A stretch of DNA of 64,000 bases from Brumimicrobium sp964585545 (GTDB lineage Bacteria > Bacteroidota > Bacteroidia > Flavobacteriales_D > Crocinitomicaceae): contig CAZPDT010000003.1 of the NCBI GenBank assembly GCA_964585545.1, forward strand, positions 1-64,000, given 5' to 3'. Numbering within the stretch: the first letter of the stretch is position 1; every line of letters begins with the position of its first letter. The notes beneath the pieces were generated by a model, which saw nothing but the letters and a program-made list of their open reading frames with translations, did no database searches and was not told the origin of the DNA. Made by a program: the position numbers and the translations under genes. Below, in pieces: positions 7,701-16,696 of the stretch.

Positions 7701-10318
7701 TGCTCATGTTCTCAAGCGACAAAAAAGAATATTCAACAGGTGAAAAAGCCAAATTGAGTTTCCCTTCTTCTGAAGATGGACGGGCACTAATCAGTATAGA
7801 AAATGGCTCAAAAGTAATTGATGCCTTTTGGATCAAAACAGAAAAAGGTGAAACCTCATTTGAATTGCCGATAACCCCCGATCTATCTCCCAATTGTTAT
7901 GTTTATATTACACTTTTACAACCCCACAAAAACACAAAAAATGATGCACCCATTAGAATGTATGGATTGGTGCCTATTTTGGTGAAAGACCCCAATACGG
8001 TGTTGGTGCCTGAAATTGATATGCCCGATGAGCTCGCTCCAAACTCAACATTCTCGATTCGCGTGAAAGAAAAAAACAATAAAAACATGACCTATACTAT
8101 TGCAGTTGTAGATGAAGGATTATTGGATCTTACACGTTTTAAAACGCCAAATCCATGGAATCATTTTTATGCCCGTGAAGCTTTGGGTGTAAAAACTTGG
8201 GACATGTTTGATCATGTAATAGGGGCTTATGGCGCAAAAGTTGAAAATGTCTTAACCATTGGTGGAGATGAAAACTTAAAAGAAGGAAAGGAAAATCCTA
8301 TTCGTTTTAAACCCATGGTTCGTTTTATCGGTCCATTTTCCCTTAAAGGTGGGAAAACTGCAAAACATAAGATTTCAGTCCCCAATTATATTGGATCTGT
8401 TAGAACCATGGTTGTTGCAGGTCAAGATGGCGCCTATGGCAATGCTGAAAAAACAACCCCAGTAAAACAACCGCTTATGGTTTTGGCTACCTTACCCAGG
8501 GTATTAGGACCAAAAGAAAAAGTGCAATTGCCAATCAATGTATTTGCAATGGATAGTAAAGTAAAGAACGTTAAATTACAAGTTAAGTCAAATAATTTGG
8601 TAAAAATTGACGGCGTAACACAAAAGCAAATTACATTCAATTCAGTTGGAGACCAGGTTGTAAATTTTGATTTAGAAGTAGGTTCAAAAACAGGTACAGC
8701 AAAGATTGAAATAATTGCAACCAGTGGTAATGAGAAATCTACACAAACCATTGAATTAAAAGTGCGCCAACCTAATCTTCCTGTAACAGTATATAACGAA
8801 ACAACCATTGAAAAGCAGAGCTCTTGGTCAAATACAATTGACCTGCCCGGTATCCCGAACAGCAATTCTGCCAAGATAGAATTGTCGACCATCCCTCCGA
8901 TCAACTTAGAAAAAAGATTGGGGTATTTGATTCGTTATCCTCATGGATGTATAGAACAAAAAACATCAGGTGCTTTTCCTCAATTGTACTTAAACAATCT
9001 TATAGATATCGATGCCAAAACTAAAGAACGGATTGATAACAATGTACGGTCTGTTCTGAATCGAATTCAAAGACATCAGCTCCCTGACGGTGGTTTTTCT
9101 TTCTGGGAAGGAGGAAGAAGTCCAACAAATTGGGGAACAACTTATGCTGGTCATTTTATGTTAGAAGCCGAGAAAAAAGGATATGCACTTCCCTATGGCT
9201 TAAAAGAAAAATGGATCAATTATCAAAAAGTACAAGCAAAGAAGTGGAATCCAAGAGACAATTACCGCTATCGCAACCCAGACTTACCTCAAGCCTATCG
9301 TTTGTATACTTTAGCTTTAGCAGGGAAACCTGTACTTAGTGCAATGAACAAATTGCGTTCTCAAAGTGATTTGTCTGTTGCTGCAGCATGGCGTTTGGCT
9401 GCTGCCTATCAAATCATAGGAAAAAGCAACGTAGCAAAATCAATTGTGAAGAATAAATCAACAAATATAAAGCCATACACAGAACTGGGTTACAGTTATG
9501 GAAATCAATTCAGAGATGAGGCGATGATTATTCAAACATTGACCCTTATGGGAGAAAAAACGAAGGCAGCACACTTGATCAAAAATATTTCAAAAGCATT
9601 AAGTAGTGACAGATGGATGAGCACACAAACGACAGCATATTCACTAATGGCTATTGCCCAATTTTATGAAAACAACAATCCAAAACAAGGAATTGATGCT
9701 TCCTATTCTTACAATGGAAAAACAGTCAATGTAAAAAGCGGAAAACCTATAGAAACCATTGAATTGAAAGTTTCACCATCACAAAAAACAGCGAATATAA
9801 CAGTTCAAAACAAAGGTGATGGCTTCCTGTTTGCTCGATTGATAGCACAGGGTGTCCCGCTTCCAGGGAATGAAGTTAACCAATCCAATGACCTCAACTT
9901 AAATGTGGTCTATCGAAATACTTTAGGAAATATTATAAATGTTGACAGGATTGAACAAGGAATGGACTTTACCGTGGAGGTAACTGTATCGAACCCTGGA
10001 ATGAGAGGCAATTATAAAAAATTATCCTTATCTCAAATTTTCCCAAGTGGTTGGGAGATTCGAAACCAACGCATGGATATAGGCTCAAGCGGCGTTCAAA
10101 ACAATCTTTTTGAATATCAAGATATTAGAGATGACCGGGTGTATACTTATTTCGATTTAGACAAAAACAGAAGCAAGACCATTAAAGTGAACTTACACGC
10201 TTCGTATATCGGTGAGTATTATCTGCCAGCAGTTCAAATCGAAGCTATGTACGACGCTACAATCTCTGCATTGAGGAAAGGCAAGAAAGTACGTGTTGTT
10301 CAACCTGGAGAAAAATGA
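4730..10318 (+). CDS. bacterial alpha-2-macroglobulin lipoprotein with thioester
   Basis: A 1,862-residue protein with a lipoprotein signal (LLLSSC, Cys23). Bacterial alpha-2-macroglobulins are thought to trap invading proteases in the periplasm, by analogy with the eukaryotic inhibitor. N-terminal MG-type beta domains and a polar insert near residues 455-500 rich in Asp, Tyr and Asn precede the A2M core. The macroglobulin signature YGERGVWRPGDTL is seen near residue 626, a YVYITLLQPHKN segment near 1060, and a CIEQ thioester motif at residues 1407-1410 in PHGCIEQ. The following region has the helical thioester-domain pattern (DGGFSFWEGG, YAGHFMLEA). The adjacent pbpC is its usual partner in many Gram-negatives. 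The thioester makes this the covalent-trapping type. Confidence 0.93.
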   Translation: MKSIHKLNPVLLFLSVVLLLSSCGTEDPKDFQIDPAFQKHITSFTSGIVSAASSIKIQLAEPYEGKIKPNEAIKEKWFDISPAIEGKTVWIDQYTIEFIPEKNFLSNTTYWVEFKLGEIKNVPSNLKIFKFPFTTIKQAINIELDGLKSYSNESMDWYQFKGTAFTADVISNTTLNENIEITVNGEEKTAKYIKNGNRNLYNIIIDSIPRKKDQGNITIKWNAHPDGDGENNELSYTVPAMGEFNIIGTTVVQYPEQYIKVLFSDPLRSNQNLNGLVQIRDVENIKRSVSTNELRIYPSHHLEGSHTLVIDGAIENVKGYKFKKTQNITVDFKAINPAVRLVGRGTILPSDNHMVIPFEAVNLKAVDVRIIKIFRNNIGQFFQSNNFDGSDRLKRVGRVIRKKTIYLGKEKPLDLAKWNRFNLDLSEYINVDQGAIYRVEIGFRKYHSLYPCLGNIEEDIQMDETDWDEKDYAEGDNWDYLNDWNADYSNYNYFDGYNYQRKDNPCSYSYYRNRSVAKNIFASDIGIIAKRGTNGESMVVVTDIVSAKPIPEAQVTFYDYQQQVITKATTNKKGIAKSKKIKGTPFFIVADHNGQKGYLRLGKGNSLSMSRFDIDGAVTQEGMKGYIYGERGVWRPGDTLFLNFILEDKDHRIPKNHPVIFELYNARGQMVKRDIKTSSINGFYNLTTPTDADAPTGNWIAKVEVGGATFSKSIKVETIKPNRLKIKLDVNSTNNYINLTNGYLSGSIEVKWLHGSPARNLKTDVSLRFVSTKTTFKAFKKYTFDDPSRSFYASPTKILEQKLDANGKLSFRTKIDPPREAPGMLKAIFTTRAFEHGGDFSIDQKVENFAPYDYFVGIKTPETNKYGALETDTTYNFPLISVDKNGKQVGNRRLKIEVYKIEWSWWWESSADDVAQYINRNNVQPISNEIVTTNANGRAETTTKINKYDWGRYLIKVKDMQSGHSTGILTYFDWPSWMSRAGRETPDGANMLMFSSDKKEYSTGEKAKLSFPSSEDGRALISIENGSKVIDAFWIKTEKGETSFELPITPDLSPNCYVYITLLQPHKNTKNDAPIRMYGLVPILVKDPNTVLVPEIDMPDELAPNSTFSIRVKEKNNKNMTYTIAVVDEGLLDLTRFKTPNPWNHFYAREALGVKTWDMFDHVIGAYGAKVENVLTIGGDENLKEGKENPIRFKPMVRFIGPFSLKGGKTAKHKISVPNYIGSVRTMVVAGQDGAYGNAEKTTPVKQPLMVLATLPRVLGPKEKVQLPINVFAMDSKVKNVKLQVKSNNLVKIDGVTQKQITFNSVGDQVVNFDLEVGSKTGTAKIEIIATSGNEKSTQTIELKVRQPNLPVTVYNETTIEKQSSWSNTIDLPGIPNSNSAKIELSTIPPINLEKRLGYLIRYPHGCIEQKTSGAFPQLYLNNLIDIDAKTKERIDNNVRSVLNRIQRHQLPDGGFSFWEGGRSPTNWGTTYAGHFMLEAEKKGYALPYGLKEKWINYQKVQAKKWNPRDNYRYRNPDLPQAYRLYTLALAGKPVLSAMNKLRSQSDLSVAAAWRLAAAYQIIGKSNVAKSIVKNKSTNIKPYTELGYSYGNQFRDEAMIIQTLTLMGEKTKAAHLIKNISKALSSDRWMSTQTTAYSLMAIAQFYENNNPKQGIDASYSYNGKTVNVKSGKPIETIELKVSPSQKTANITVQNKGDGFLFARLIAQGVPLPGNEVNQSNDLNLNVVYRNTLGNIINVDRIEQGMDFTVEVTVSNPGMRGNYKKLSLSQIFPSGWEIRNQRMDIGSSGVQNNLFEYQDIRDDRVYTYFDLDKNRSKTIKVNLHASYIGEYYLPAVQIEAMYDATISALRKGKKVRVVQPGEK

Positions 10319-10324
10319 ATTTAG

Positions 10325-10421
10325 GCAATTATGAATTACGAATGGGAGAATTGACTAATTGATAATTCATAATTAACTAATTCATAATTCGTAATTGACT
10401 AATTGACTAATTCATAATTGA
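10325..10421. repeat. short AT-rich direct and inverted repeat cluster
   Basis: The gap between the macroglobulin gene and pbpC is built of interleaved units such as AATTCATAATT and GACTAATTG. The block at 10326-10335 (CAATTATGAA) is the reverse complement of 10411-10420. This is low-complexity intergenic repeat DNA, not a CRISPR: units are too short and have no unique spacers. It immediately precedes the TTG start of pbpC. Confidence 0.7.
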
Positions 10422-10433
10422 ATACATCACAAA

Positions 10434-12803
10434 TTGAGATTTAAACTTGGTTCATATCAATTCTATTTTCCTCGAAGGAAATTGGTGTATTTCGCCTTGT
10501 TCTCTTTTGGTGTTTACTTCTGGGGATGTTTACCCGATAAACTCTTTATAACCCCCACATCCACGTTGTTATTAAGTAATGATGGAAGGTTGCTTAACGC
10601 TAAAATTGCAGATGATGGACAATGGAGGTTTCCTTTAATGGACAGCACACCAAAAAAGTTTAAAGCTGCAATCATTGCCTATGAAGACCGCAGCTTTTAT
10701 CAACACATTGGAGTAAGTTTTAAAGCGCTTGTACGTGCAGCTATAGAAGATGTGAAAGCTGGAAAAATTGTGAGTGGTGGCAGTACCCTAACCATGCAGA
10801 TTGCACGTTTGTCCCGAGGTGGAAAAAGAACGTTTTGGAACAAAATTATTGAAGCCATTTGGGCCATTCGGCTTGAAACCCGTTTTAGCAAAGAGGAACT
10901 CATAAACATATACGCTTCACACGCTCCTTTTGGTGGGAATGTTGTTGGATTGGAAGCAGCTTCTTGGCGTTATTATGGTCTTCCTCCTTATGAATTGTCA
11001 TGGTCGCAAGCGGCAACGTTAGCTGTATTGCCCAACTCTCCTGGTTTGGTTTATCCGGGTAAAAACAGTGCTGTTTTGCTCAAAAAAAGAAATAAAGTAC
11101 TGAAAACCTTACTTGATTTTGGTTCAATAGATTCCTTAACCTTCGAATTGTCGCTCGATGAACCTTTAATTGGTGCACCTAAAAGACTTCCTTCTCTAGC
11201 GCCACATCTTTTAGCAAAAGCCATAAAAAACGGAAAAAAAGGGAAGCGCATTAAGACGACAATAAATTATACCAAACAACAACAATTGACTGATTTACTT
11301 GAACGACACCAATCCAATTTAAACGCCAATTACATACACAATTCAGCGCTTTTAGTTATTGATTTGCAAACCAATAAAACCATAACTTATATCGGCAATG
11401 CAGCAACAAAAGATCAATTTCAGAAATATGTTGACCTCATTCAAGCACCGAGAAGTACAGGCTCTATTCTTAAGCCTTTCCTATATGCTGCAATGATACA
11501 GGAAGGAATGATTAACAACCATCAATTAATTCCGGATGTACCCATGCATTTTGATCACTTTTCTCCGAAAAATTACGATGAAAAATACCATGGTGCAGTG
11601 CGAGCAGGTGAAGCTTTAGCGCGATCTCTTAATGTGCCTGCAGTATATCTACTCAAAGAATACGGAATAGAAAAATTCTTACATAAATTGCGAAGTATTG
11701 GACAAGAGAAAATTTCAAAAAATGCGGCATATTATGGTTTGTCTTTAATCCTCGGAGGAGCAGAATCAACGCTTTGGGATGTAGCCAATGCTTATGCCGG
11801 AATGGCAAAAACTCTTAATTTCTACAATGAAGAAAATTTATACAACGCAGATATATGGAAGGATGCAAACCTTTACGAAAAAAGGTCTGCAAAATTATCC
11901 GATATCACCAAAACAACTTCAAAGTTCGATGCAGGCTCAATTTTTGAAACTTTTCAAGCACTTACTAATGTCAATCGTCCATTTTTAGAAGCTTCGTGGA
12001 AAAATTATTCCTCCTCTAATCGCATCGCATGGAAAACAGGAACGAGTTATGGCAATAGAGACGCATGGGCAGTTGGAGCTACTCCCAACTATGTTGTTGC
12101 TGTTTGGGTTGGCAATGCAACTGGTGAAGGACGTCCGGGAATTATTGGATCAACTGCTGCCGGACCAATACTGTTTGATGTTTTTTCCCATCTCAATAAG
12201 AAAAGCAGTTGGTTTCAAACGCCTTATGATGAATTAATCAAAATGCCCATTTGTAAAAAAAGTGGGTACAGAAGCACAAATAATTGTACCGAAATAGATA
12301 CTGTACTCGTTCATCACAATGCAGGACGAGGCCCATCATGCCATTTTCATCAAACTTTTCTTACCAATCAAAACGAACAATATAGATTTTATAGAAATTG
12401 TGCTGACGGCTTTGATTTAAAGATGGCTTCTCGTTTTGTTTTGCCTCCATTACAGGCATACTTTTACAAACAATACCATCCCGAATACAAATCCGTTCCT
12501 CCTTTTTATCCCGACTGTAACAGTCGTGAAAATGAACAAACATTCACACTTATTTACCCTGAGCACAACAGTAAATTTGTCGGTACTATTGGCCTGGATG
12601 GTCAAGCAAAACCCATTATATTTGAAGCCTCGGATCCCAATCCAAACGCTCGTTTATTTTGGCATATCGACAATCATTATCTTGGGGAAACACAGGGCAA
12701 TCATACGATAAAGTACCTTCCAAAAAAAGGACAACATCTATTGACTGTTGTGGATGAATTGGGCAATCAAAAGAAAGTTTTATTCACTATTCTAGAAAAA
12801 TAG
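10434..12803 (+). CDS. pbpC: penicillin-binding protein 1C (bifunctional transglycosylase/transpeptidase)
   Basis: 789 residues with one N-terminal membrane segment (about 17-33), a GT51 glycosyltransferase domain (EDRSFYQHIG at 84-93, GGSTLTMQIAR near 115), a transpeptidase domain (active-site Ser344 in SILK, SLN near 400, KTG at 534-536) and a C-terminal BiPBP_C-type beta domain. PBP1C polymerises and crosslinks peptidoglycan and may repair the wall after attack. It follows the macroglobulin gene, as in E. coli yfaS-pbpC. The start must be TTG at 10434: an in-frame stop lies at 10419-10421, and the first internal ATG would remove the membrane anchor. Confidence 0.95.
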   Translation: MRFKLGSYQFYFPRRKLVYFALFSFGVYFWGCLPDKLFITPTSTLLLSNDGRLLNAKIADDGQWRFPLMDSTPKKFKAAIIAYEDRSFYQHIGVSFKALVRAAIEDVKAGKIVSGGSTLTMQIARLSRGGKRTFWNKIIEAIWAIRLETRFSKEELINIYASHAPFGGNVVGLEAASWRYYGLPPYELSWSQAATLAVLPNSPGLVYPGKNSAVLLKKRNKVLKTLLDFGSIDSLTFELSLDEPLIGAPKRLPSLAPHLLAKAIKNGKKGKRIKTTINYTKQQQLTDLLERHQSNLNANYIHNSALLVIDLQTNKTITYIGNAATKDQFQKYVDLIQAPRSTGSILKPFLYAAMIQEGMINNHQLIPDVPMHFDHFSPKNYDEKYHGAVRAGEALARSLNVPAVYLLKEYGIEKFLHKLRSIGQEKISKNAAYYGLSLILGGAESTLWDVANAYAGMAKTLNFYNEENLYNADIWKDANLYEKRSAKLSDITKTTSKFDAGSIFETFQALTNVNRPFLEASWKNYSSSNRIAWKTGTSYGNRDAWAVGATPNYVVAVWVGNATGEGRPGIIGSTAAGPILFDVFSHLNKKSSWFQTPYDELIKMPICKKSGYRSTNNCTEIDTVLVHHNAGRGPSCHFHQTFLTNQNEQYRFYRNCADGFDLKMASRFVLPPLQAYFYKQYHPEYKSVPPFYPDCNSRENEQTFTLIYPEHNSKFVGTIGLDGQAKPIIFEASDPNPNARLFWHIDNHYLGETQGNHTIKYLPKKGQHLLTVVDELGNQKKVLFTILEK

Positions 12804-12808
12804 AAGCA

Positions 12809-12839
12809 TTGCTATTGTCTTCATATTTCACTACTTTTG
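12809..12839 (+). promoter_or_regulatory. promoter of the flippase gene (-33 TTG, -7 TACTTTTG)
   Basis: TTG at 12809-12811, a 20-base spacer and TACTTTTG at 12832-12839 match the Bacteroidota promoter layout. The -7 element ends 38 bases before the ATG at 12878. Confidence 0.55.
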
Positions 12840-12877
12840 GCAATAATAAACAAAAGCAAGTAGACATATATTAGTCC

Positions 12878-14362
12878 ATGGGAATTGTACAAAGACAAAC
12901 CTTAAAAAATGCCATCGTCAACTATTCTGGTATCCTGGTCGGTGGATTAAGCACACTTTTCATCTATCCGTTAGACTGGGAGCTATATGGAGAAATTCAA
13001 TTCGCACTCTCTACTGCCATGCTTCTCAGTGCTTTTTTTTCATTGGGCAGCCACTCTCTTGTAAACAAGTTCTTCCCCTATTTTAAATCAAACGATATCA
13101 AAGGGTTTTTATCCTTGCTCTTTATCTATGCATTTATCAATATTGTACTTATATCTATACTCCTTTATCTTTTTAGAGTACCATTTACATCTCTATTGGA
13201 CTTTGGTGGTTTTAACTCAGAACAAATTAATGACAACATACTTATCATTGCTCCTTTAGCTATTCTGTTCGTTCTTATAGCCGTCCTTAGAGCACACTGC
13301 TTTAACTTTAGTCGTATTGTTTTACCAGATGCGATTACCAATTTTAGTCTAAAACTTTTAATCCCTGTACTTGTCTTATTGGGCTATTTCTCATTCATCA
13401 CCTTTAATACAGTAGGATGGATTCTCATTGCCTATCATATTTTAATCGTATTTACTCTTCTTTATTACATAAAAGTCTTAAATGGACTCGATTTTAAAGG
13501 AGGCGTGTTAAAACGTGTAAAGAAGCACAAACACATTGAAATGATTCGTTACATGCTCTATGGTGCAATGAATCATGTGGGCAATATTTTGGTCTATAAA
13601 ATTGATTTGGTGATGATCGGATTACTGCTTCCTATCAATCAAGTTGGCTATTATAGTATTTTCCTCTTTCTTTCAGTAGTAATTGAAATTCCAACAAAAG
13701 CCATATATCAAATCACTGCTCCAATGGTTTCCAAATCATTTGAGGAAAACAATCTCCAAGAAGTTAATAAACTCTACAAAAGTGCATCAGCTAATCTATA
13801 CACAATAGGAATTGCATTATTCTCAATAATTTGGCTCAATATGGAGCTGTTTTTTAAAGTCATGACCAAAGGAGAAGATTTGGTGATCTATAAAGTCATA
13901 ATTTTAATACTTGGACTAACAAAAATTATTGATATGATTACAAGTATTAACTTTCATATCATCTCTTATTCTCGATATTTCAGAATGAATACATTGTTTA
14001 TAATCATCCTTGCAATTTCGAATATTGTACTGAATTATTTCCTTATCAATAAATATGGATTAATCGGTGCTGCTTTTGCAACAGGAATTTCAATGTTGTT
14101 ATTCAATTCACTCAAAACTCTATTTATAGTTTTTAAATACAAGATGCATCCATTCAATTGGAAACTTATTATTATTTCACTATTCCTTATTGGCATGGTT
14201 ATTTTGCCTTTAATGCTTCCAAAAGTATTTTCTTATCCTATTTATTCTTTACTCATAACTGCTGGGTTTTTAACACTATTTATTTTTACTGTATATCAAT
14301 TGCAGGTAACTGTAGAAATTAATAAAATAATAAACAAATATTGGAAAAAATATTTTAACTAA
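12878..14362 (+). CDS. polysaccharide flippase, Wzx/MATE-like
   Basis: A 494-residue integral membrane protein with about 12-14 hydrophobic helices spread along its length. The N-terminal pattern QRQTLKNAIVNYSGILVGGLSTLFIYP is typical of the oligosaccharide flippase (PolySacc_synt) group within the MOP superfamily. These proteins move lipid-linked glycan units across the inner membrane. It has its own promoter and is followed by a convergent GT4 gene, with more glycan genes further on. Substrate unknown; family assignment is strong from topology and the N-terminal motif. Confidence 0.88.
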   Translation: MGIVQRQTLKNAIVNYSGILVGGLSTLFIYPLDWELYGEIQFALSTAMLLSAFFSLGSHSLVNKFFPYFKSNDIKGFLSLLFIYAFINIVLISILLYLFRVPFTSLLDFGGFNSEQINDNILIIAPLAILFVLIAVLRAHCFNFSRIVLPDAITNFSLKLLIPVLVLLGYFSFITFNTVGWILIAYHILIVFTLLYYIKVLNGLDFKGGVLKRVKKHKHIEMIRYMLYGAMNHVGNILVYKIDLVMIGLLLPINQVGYYSIFLFLSVVIEIPTKAIYQITAPMVSKSFEENNLQEVNKLYKSASANLYTIGIALFSIIWLNMELFFKVMTKGEDLVIYKVIILILGLTKIIDMITSINFHIISYSRYFRMNTLFIIILAISNIVLNYFLINKYGLIGAAFATGISMLLFNSLKTLFIVFKYKMHPFNWKLIIISLFLIGMVILPLMLPKVFSYPIYSLLITAGFLTLFIFTVYQLQVTVEINKIINKYWKKYFN

Positions 14363-14393
14363 AACGTAGTGATTTAATCTAGGGTAAACGCAT

Positions 14394-15689
14394 TTAATCC
14401 AACAAGTCTACTATCTTTCTTGTATTGTGTTCCCACGAAAGTTTTTCAACTTCATCCATGTTGCTTTGAAATCTTTTCCCATTCTGAAAGTCTATAAAAG
14501 CCGATTTCAAATAGTTATAGATTTCATCTTTATCACTTCTATTAAAAGAAGCTCCTGCTTGACACTGAGCAATTAATTTGGCATTTTGTCCTTTTCCAAT
14601 AGCAACTATTCTTCGTCCAGATGCCAAATATTCAAATGTTTTACCAGGTATGATTCCTTCAATACCTGGGGTTATCAACAAAAGAACATGGGATCTCAAC
14701 ATTGCTTTTACAGCCTCTTCATGAGGAACAGGAGTTTTAAAAACGGCTTTGTCTCCAAGTTGAGTGCTGATTAATTTTTGCAATTTTTCTGCAATCACTC
14801 CTGTTCCTACAAATTGAATAGGAGCATCTGAAAATTCAGTAACCAATCTGCCTAATGCTTCAAAAAACACATCTGCTTTATATTTTTCAGAAATTGTACC
14901 AATGTAAGAGACCAAAAATGTATTGGGATCGGGAGGCGTTTCTTTCCTAATTTTAAAGTCATCACTATCATAAGCATTCGTAATTATATGAATATCCGAA
15001 GACGTAACTAAATCTGTTTTGGAGACAAACGAGTTTCTATATTCTTCACCTACGGTTACAATTTCGTCGGCAGTTTCCAATACTGACCGCTCTAAATTCA
15101 GATTTTTCTGATGAGACAACTTAGAATGTTGTAACAAAGGATAATAATAAATGTCTGTCCATGGATCTCTAAAATCGACAAGCCATCTGATTTTTTCCTT
15201 TAAAGTTGTTTTTAATTTTAAGCCTATTAATTGTACTGAATGTGGTGGAGAAGTCGTAATTACATTTGAAATATTTTCATCTTTTATTATCGTTAAGGCC
15301 TTTTTATAAGCATATTTCTTCCATCCAATGCGTGGGTCAGGTATAAAGAGGCGACTTCTTAATTTGCTTACCAACTTTTGTTTCCAACTTTGCCCATCAA
15401 CATTCGAATAACCTGCGGTAGGAACATTTGATTTCCCAACAATCCTACTGTACCATTTCAAGGGTTCAAAAGAATTGGAATAATGAACTTTAACATCTGG
15501 TGAAATATCTACTAAAAGACTCTTATCAACGTGTGGGAAACTTCCTTTTTTAGGGTCTACAGTTAAAACATGAACTTCAAAGCCCTGCCGTGAAAGGTAC
15601 TTGGTGATTTTTAACCACCGTTGAACTCCAGCGCCTCCACTCGGTGGCCAGTAATAAGTAATCACCAATACCTTTTGTTTTGAATTCAT
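14394..15689 (-). CDS. glycosyltransferase family 4 (WcaI-like N-terminus)
   Basis: 431 residues. The N-terminus VLVITYYWPPSGGAGVQRWLKITKYL is the donor-fold start seen in many Bacteroidota GT4 enzymes. The C-terminal Rossmann half has VSYIGTISEKYKADVFFEAL and a donor-binding PGKTFEYLASGRRIVAI segment. It would transfer a sugar from a nucleotide donor to a surface glycan on the cytoplasmic face. It is convergent with the flippase gene and divergent from the SGNH hydrolase gene. Sugar and acceptor cannot be told. Confidence 0.9.
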   Translation of the reverse strand: MNSKQKVLVITYYWPPSGGAGVQRWLKITKYLSRQGFEVHVLTVDPKKGSFPHVDKSLLVDISPDVKVHYSNSFEPLKWYSRIVGKSNVPTAGYSNVDGQSWKQKLVSKLRSRLFIPDPRIGWKKYAYKKALTIIKDENISNVITTSPPHSVQLIGLKLKTTLKEKIRWLVDFRDPWTDIYYYPLLQHSKLSHQKNLNLERSVLETADEIVTVGEEYRNSFVSKTDLVTSSDIHIITNAYDSDDFKIRKETPPDPNTFLVSYIGTISEKYKADVFFEALGRLVTEFSDAPIQFVGTGVIAEKLQKLISTQLGDKAVFKTPVPHEEAVKAMLRSHVLLLITPGIEGIIPGKTFEYLASGRRIVAIGKGQNAKLIAQCQAGASFNRSDKDEIYNYLKSAFIDFQNGKRFQSNMDEVEKLSWEHNTRKIVDLLD

Positions 15690-15965
15690 TGCACCCTTTT
15701 CTATTGCTCGCCCAAAAATATAAAAATAAACACATCTGTTGAGAGAAAGCCATACAATAACTGCAAATAACTGTTATCTAGCTATTTAAATGATTTTGCT
15801 TTTTATATAAGAACTGAAGCTTTCTCTGTATTCTATATACACCGTTAAAACCACCGTTATAGAGAAATGAATCCATGAATCTACAATTCAAATTGAAAAT
15901 TTTATATTTGTAGAAAGAAAGAAATAATTTAATCCACCTTTTAGTTATTAGGAGATAGAACAAGA

Positions 15966-16688
15966 ATGGAAATTCAAAAAATTGTAATCATTGGTAATTC
16001 TGTTGCTTTGCGCAATCGTCCGCACAATCATGCAACAAGTAAAACCTATGGACAAATCCTTGAAAAAGAACTCAACAGAAATATTAATGATAAGATGGTT
16101 GTGGTGAGAAACCTCGCTTTTACAAGAGCAACAATGTACGATTTACATAAAATATATCCTGAAATCATTAATAACTACGGGGATTTATACATTATCAATA
16201 TAGGTTCTTCTGATGCTCCTACCCGAGAAATGCCACGTTGGTTTGCCGATTATTTATTTTCTAATAAAAGAAATTTTTTAATTAAGTTACTAAAAGGATT
16301 TCATTATTACTGCATTAGATCTAAACGTCGATTCTTTGTTAAATTACGGGGTAAGCGGTCTTGGACTTCTGCTAGAGTCTTCAAAGAAGAGTATACAAAA
16401 CTCATCTACCAAATTCAGCACAACACCAATGGTAAAATCATTTGTTTATCAATTAATTTGCCCAATGAACGAGTGGAATATGAATGTCCTGGAAGTACCA
16501 AAAATTACAAAAGGTTTAATCATATAATAAAAAATGTTTGTGACGAAAAAAATGCAACTTATATTAACTTAGACGATTTAGAATCTAAAATACATTATCC
16601 TGACGGCACTCATTTTTCAGAAGAAGGAAATATTGAAGTGGCAAAAAGATTGTTGTCAATTATAGATAATCATAAGTTAATAGGATGA
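15966..16688 (+). CDS. SGNH/GDSL-type hydrolase, 240 residues
   Basis: A small soluble protein with SGNH features: block I VIIGNSVALR (residues 6-15, nucleophile Ser in GNS), a GSSDAP segment near residue 81, and the C-terminal YPDGTHFSEEG with the Asp-x-x-His catalytic pair. No signal peptide is evident, so it may act in the cytoplasm. SGNH enzymes next to glycan genes often add or remove acyl groups on sugars. Block III lacks the usual GxND, reading IGSSDAP instead, so activity could be altered. It lies directly before the IS remnant, which starts eight bases after its stop; the 3' end appears intact. Confidence 0.7.
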   Translation: MEIQKIVIIGNSVALRNRPHNHATSKTYGQILEKELNRNINDKMVVVRNLAFTRATMYDLHKIYPEIINNYGDLYIINIGSSDAPTREMPRWFADYLFSNKRNFLIKLLKGFHYYCIRSKRRFFVKLRGKRSWTSARVFKEEYTKLIYQIQHNTNGKIICLSINLPNERVEYECPGSTKNYKRFNHIIKNVCDEKNATYINLDDLESKIHYPDGTHFSEEGNIEVAKRLLSIIDNHKLIG

Positions 16689-16696
16689 AAAAAGAG

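Noticed and set aside
10325..10421. Possible CRISPR array
   Set aside because: Units are about 10 bases, overlap each other and have no unique spacers, and no cas gene is present in the window.
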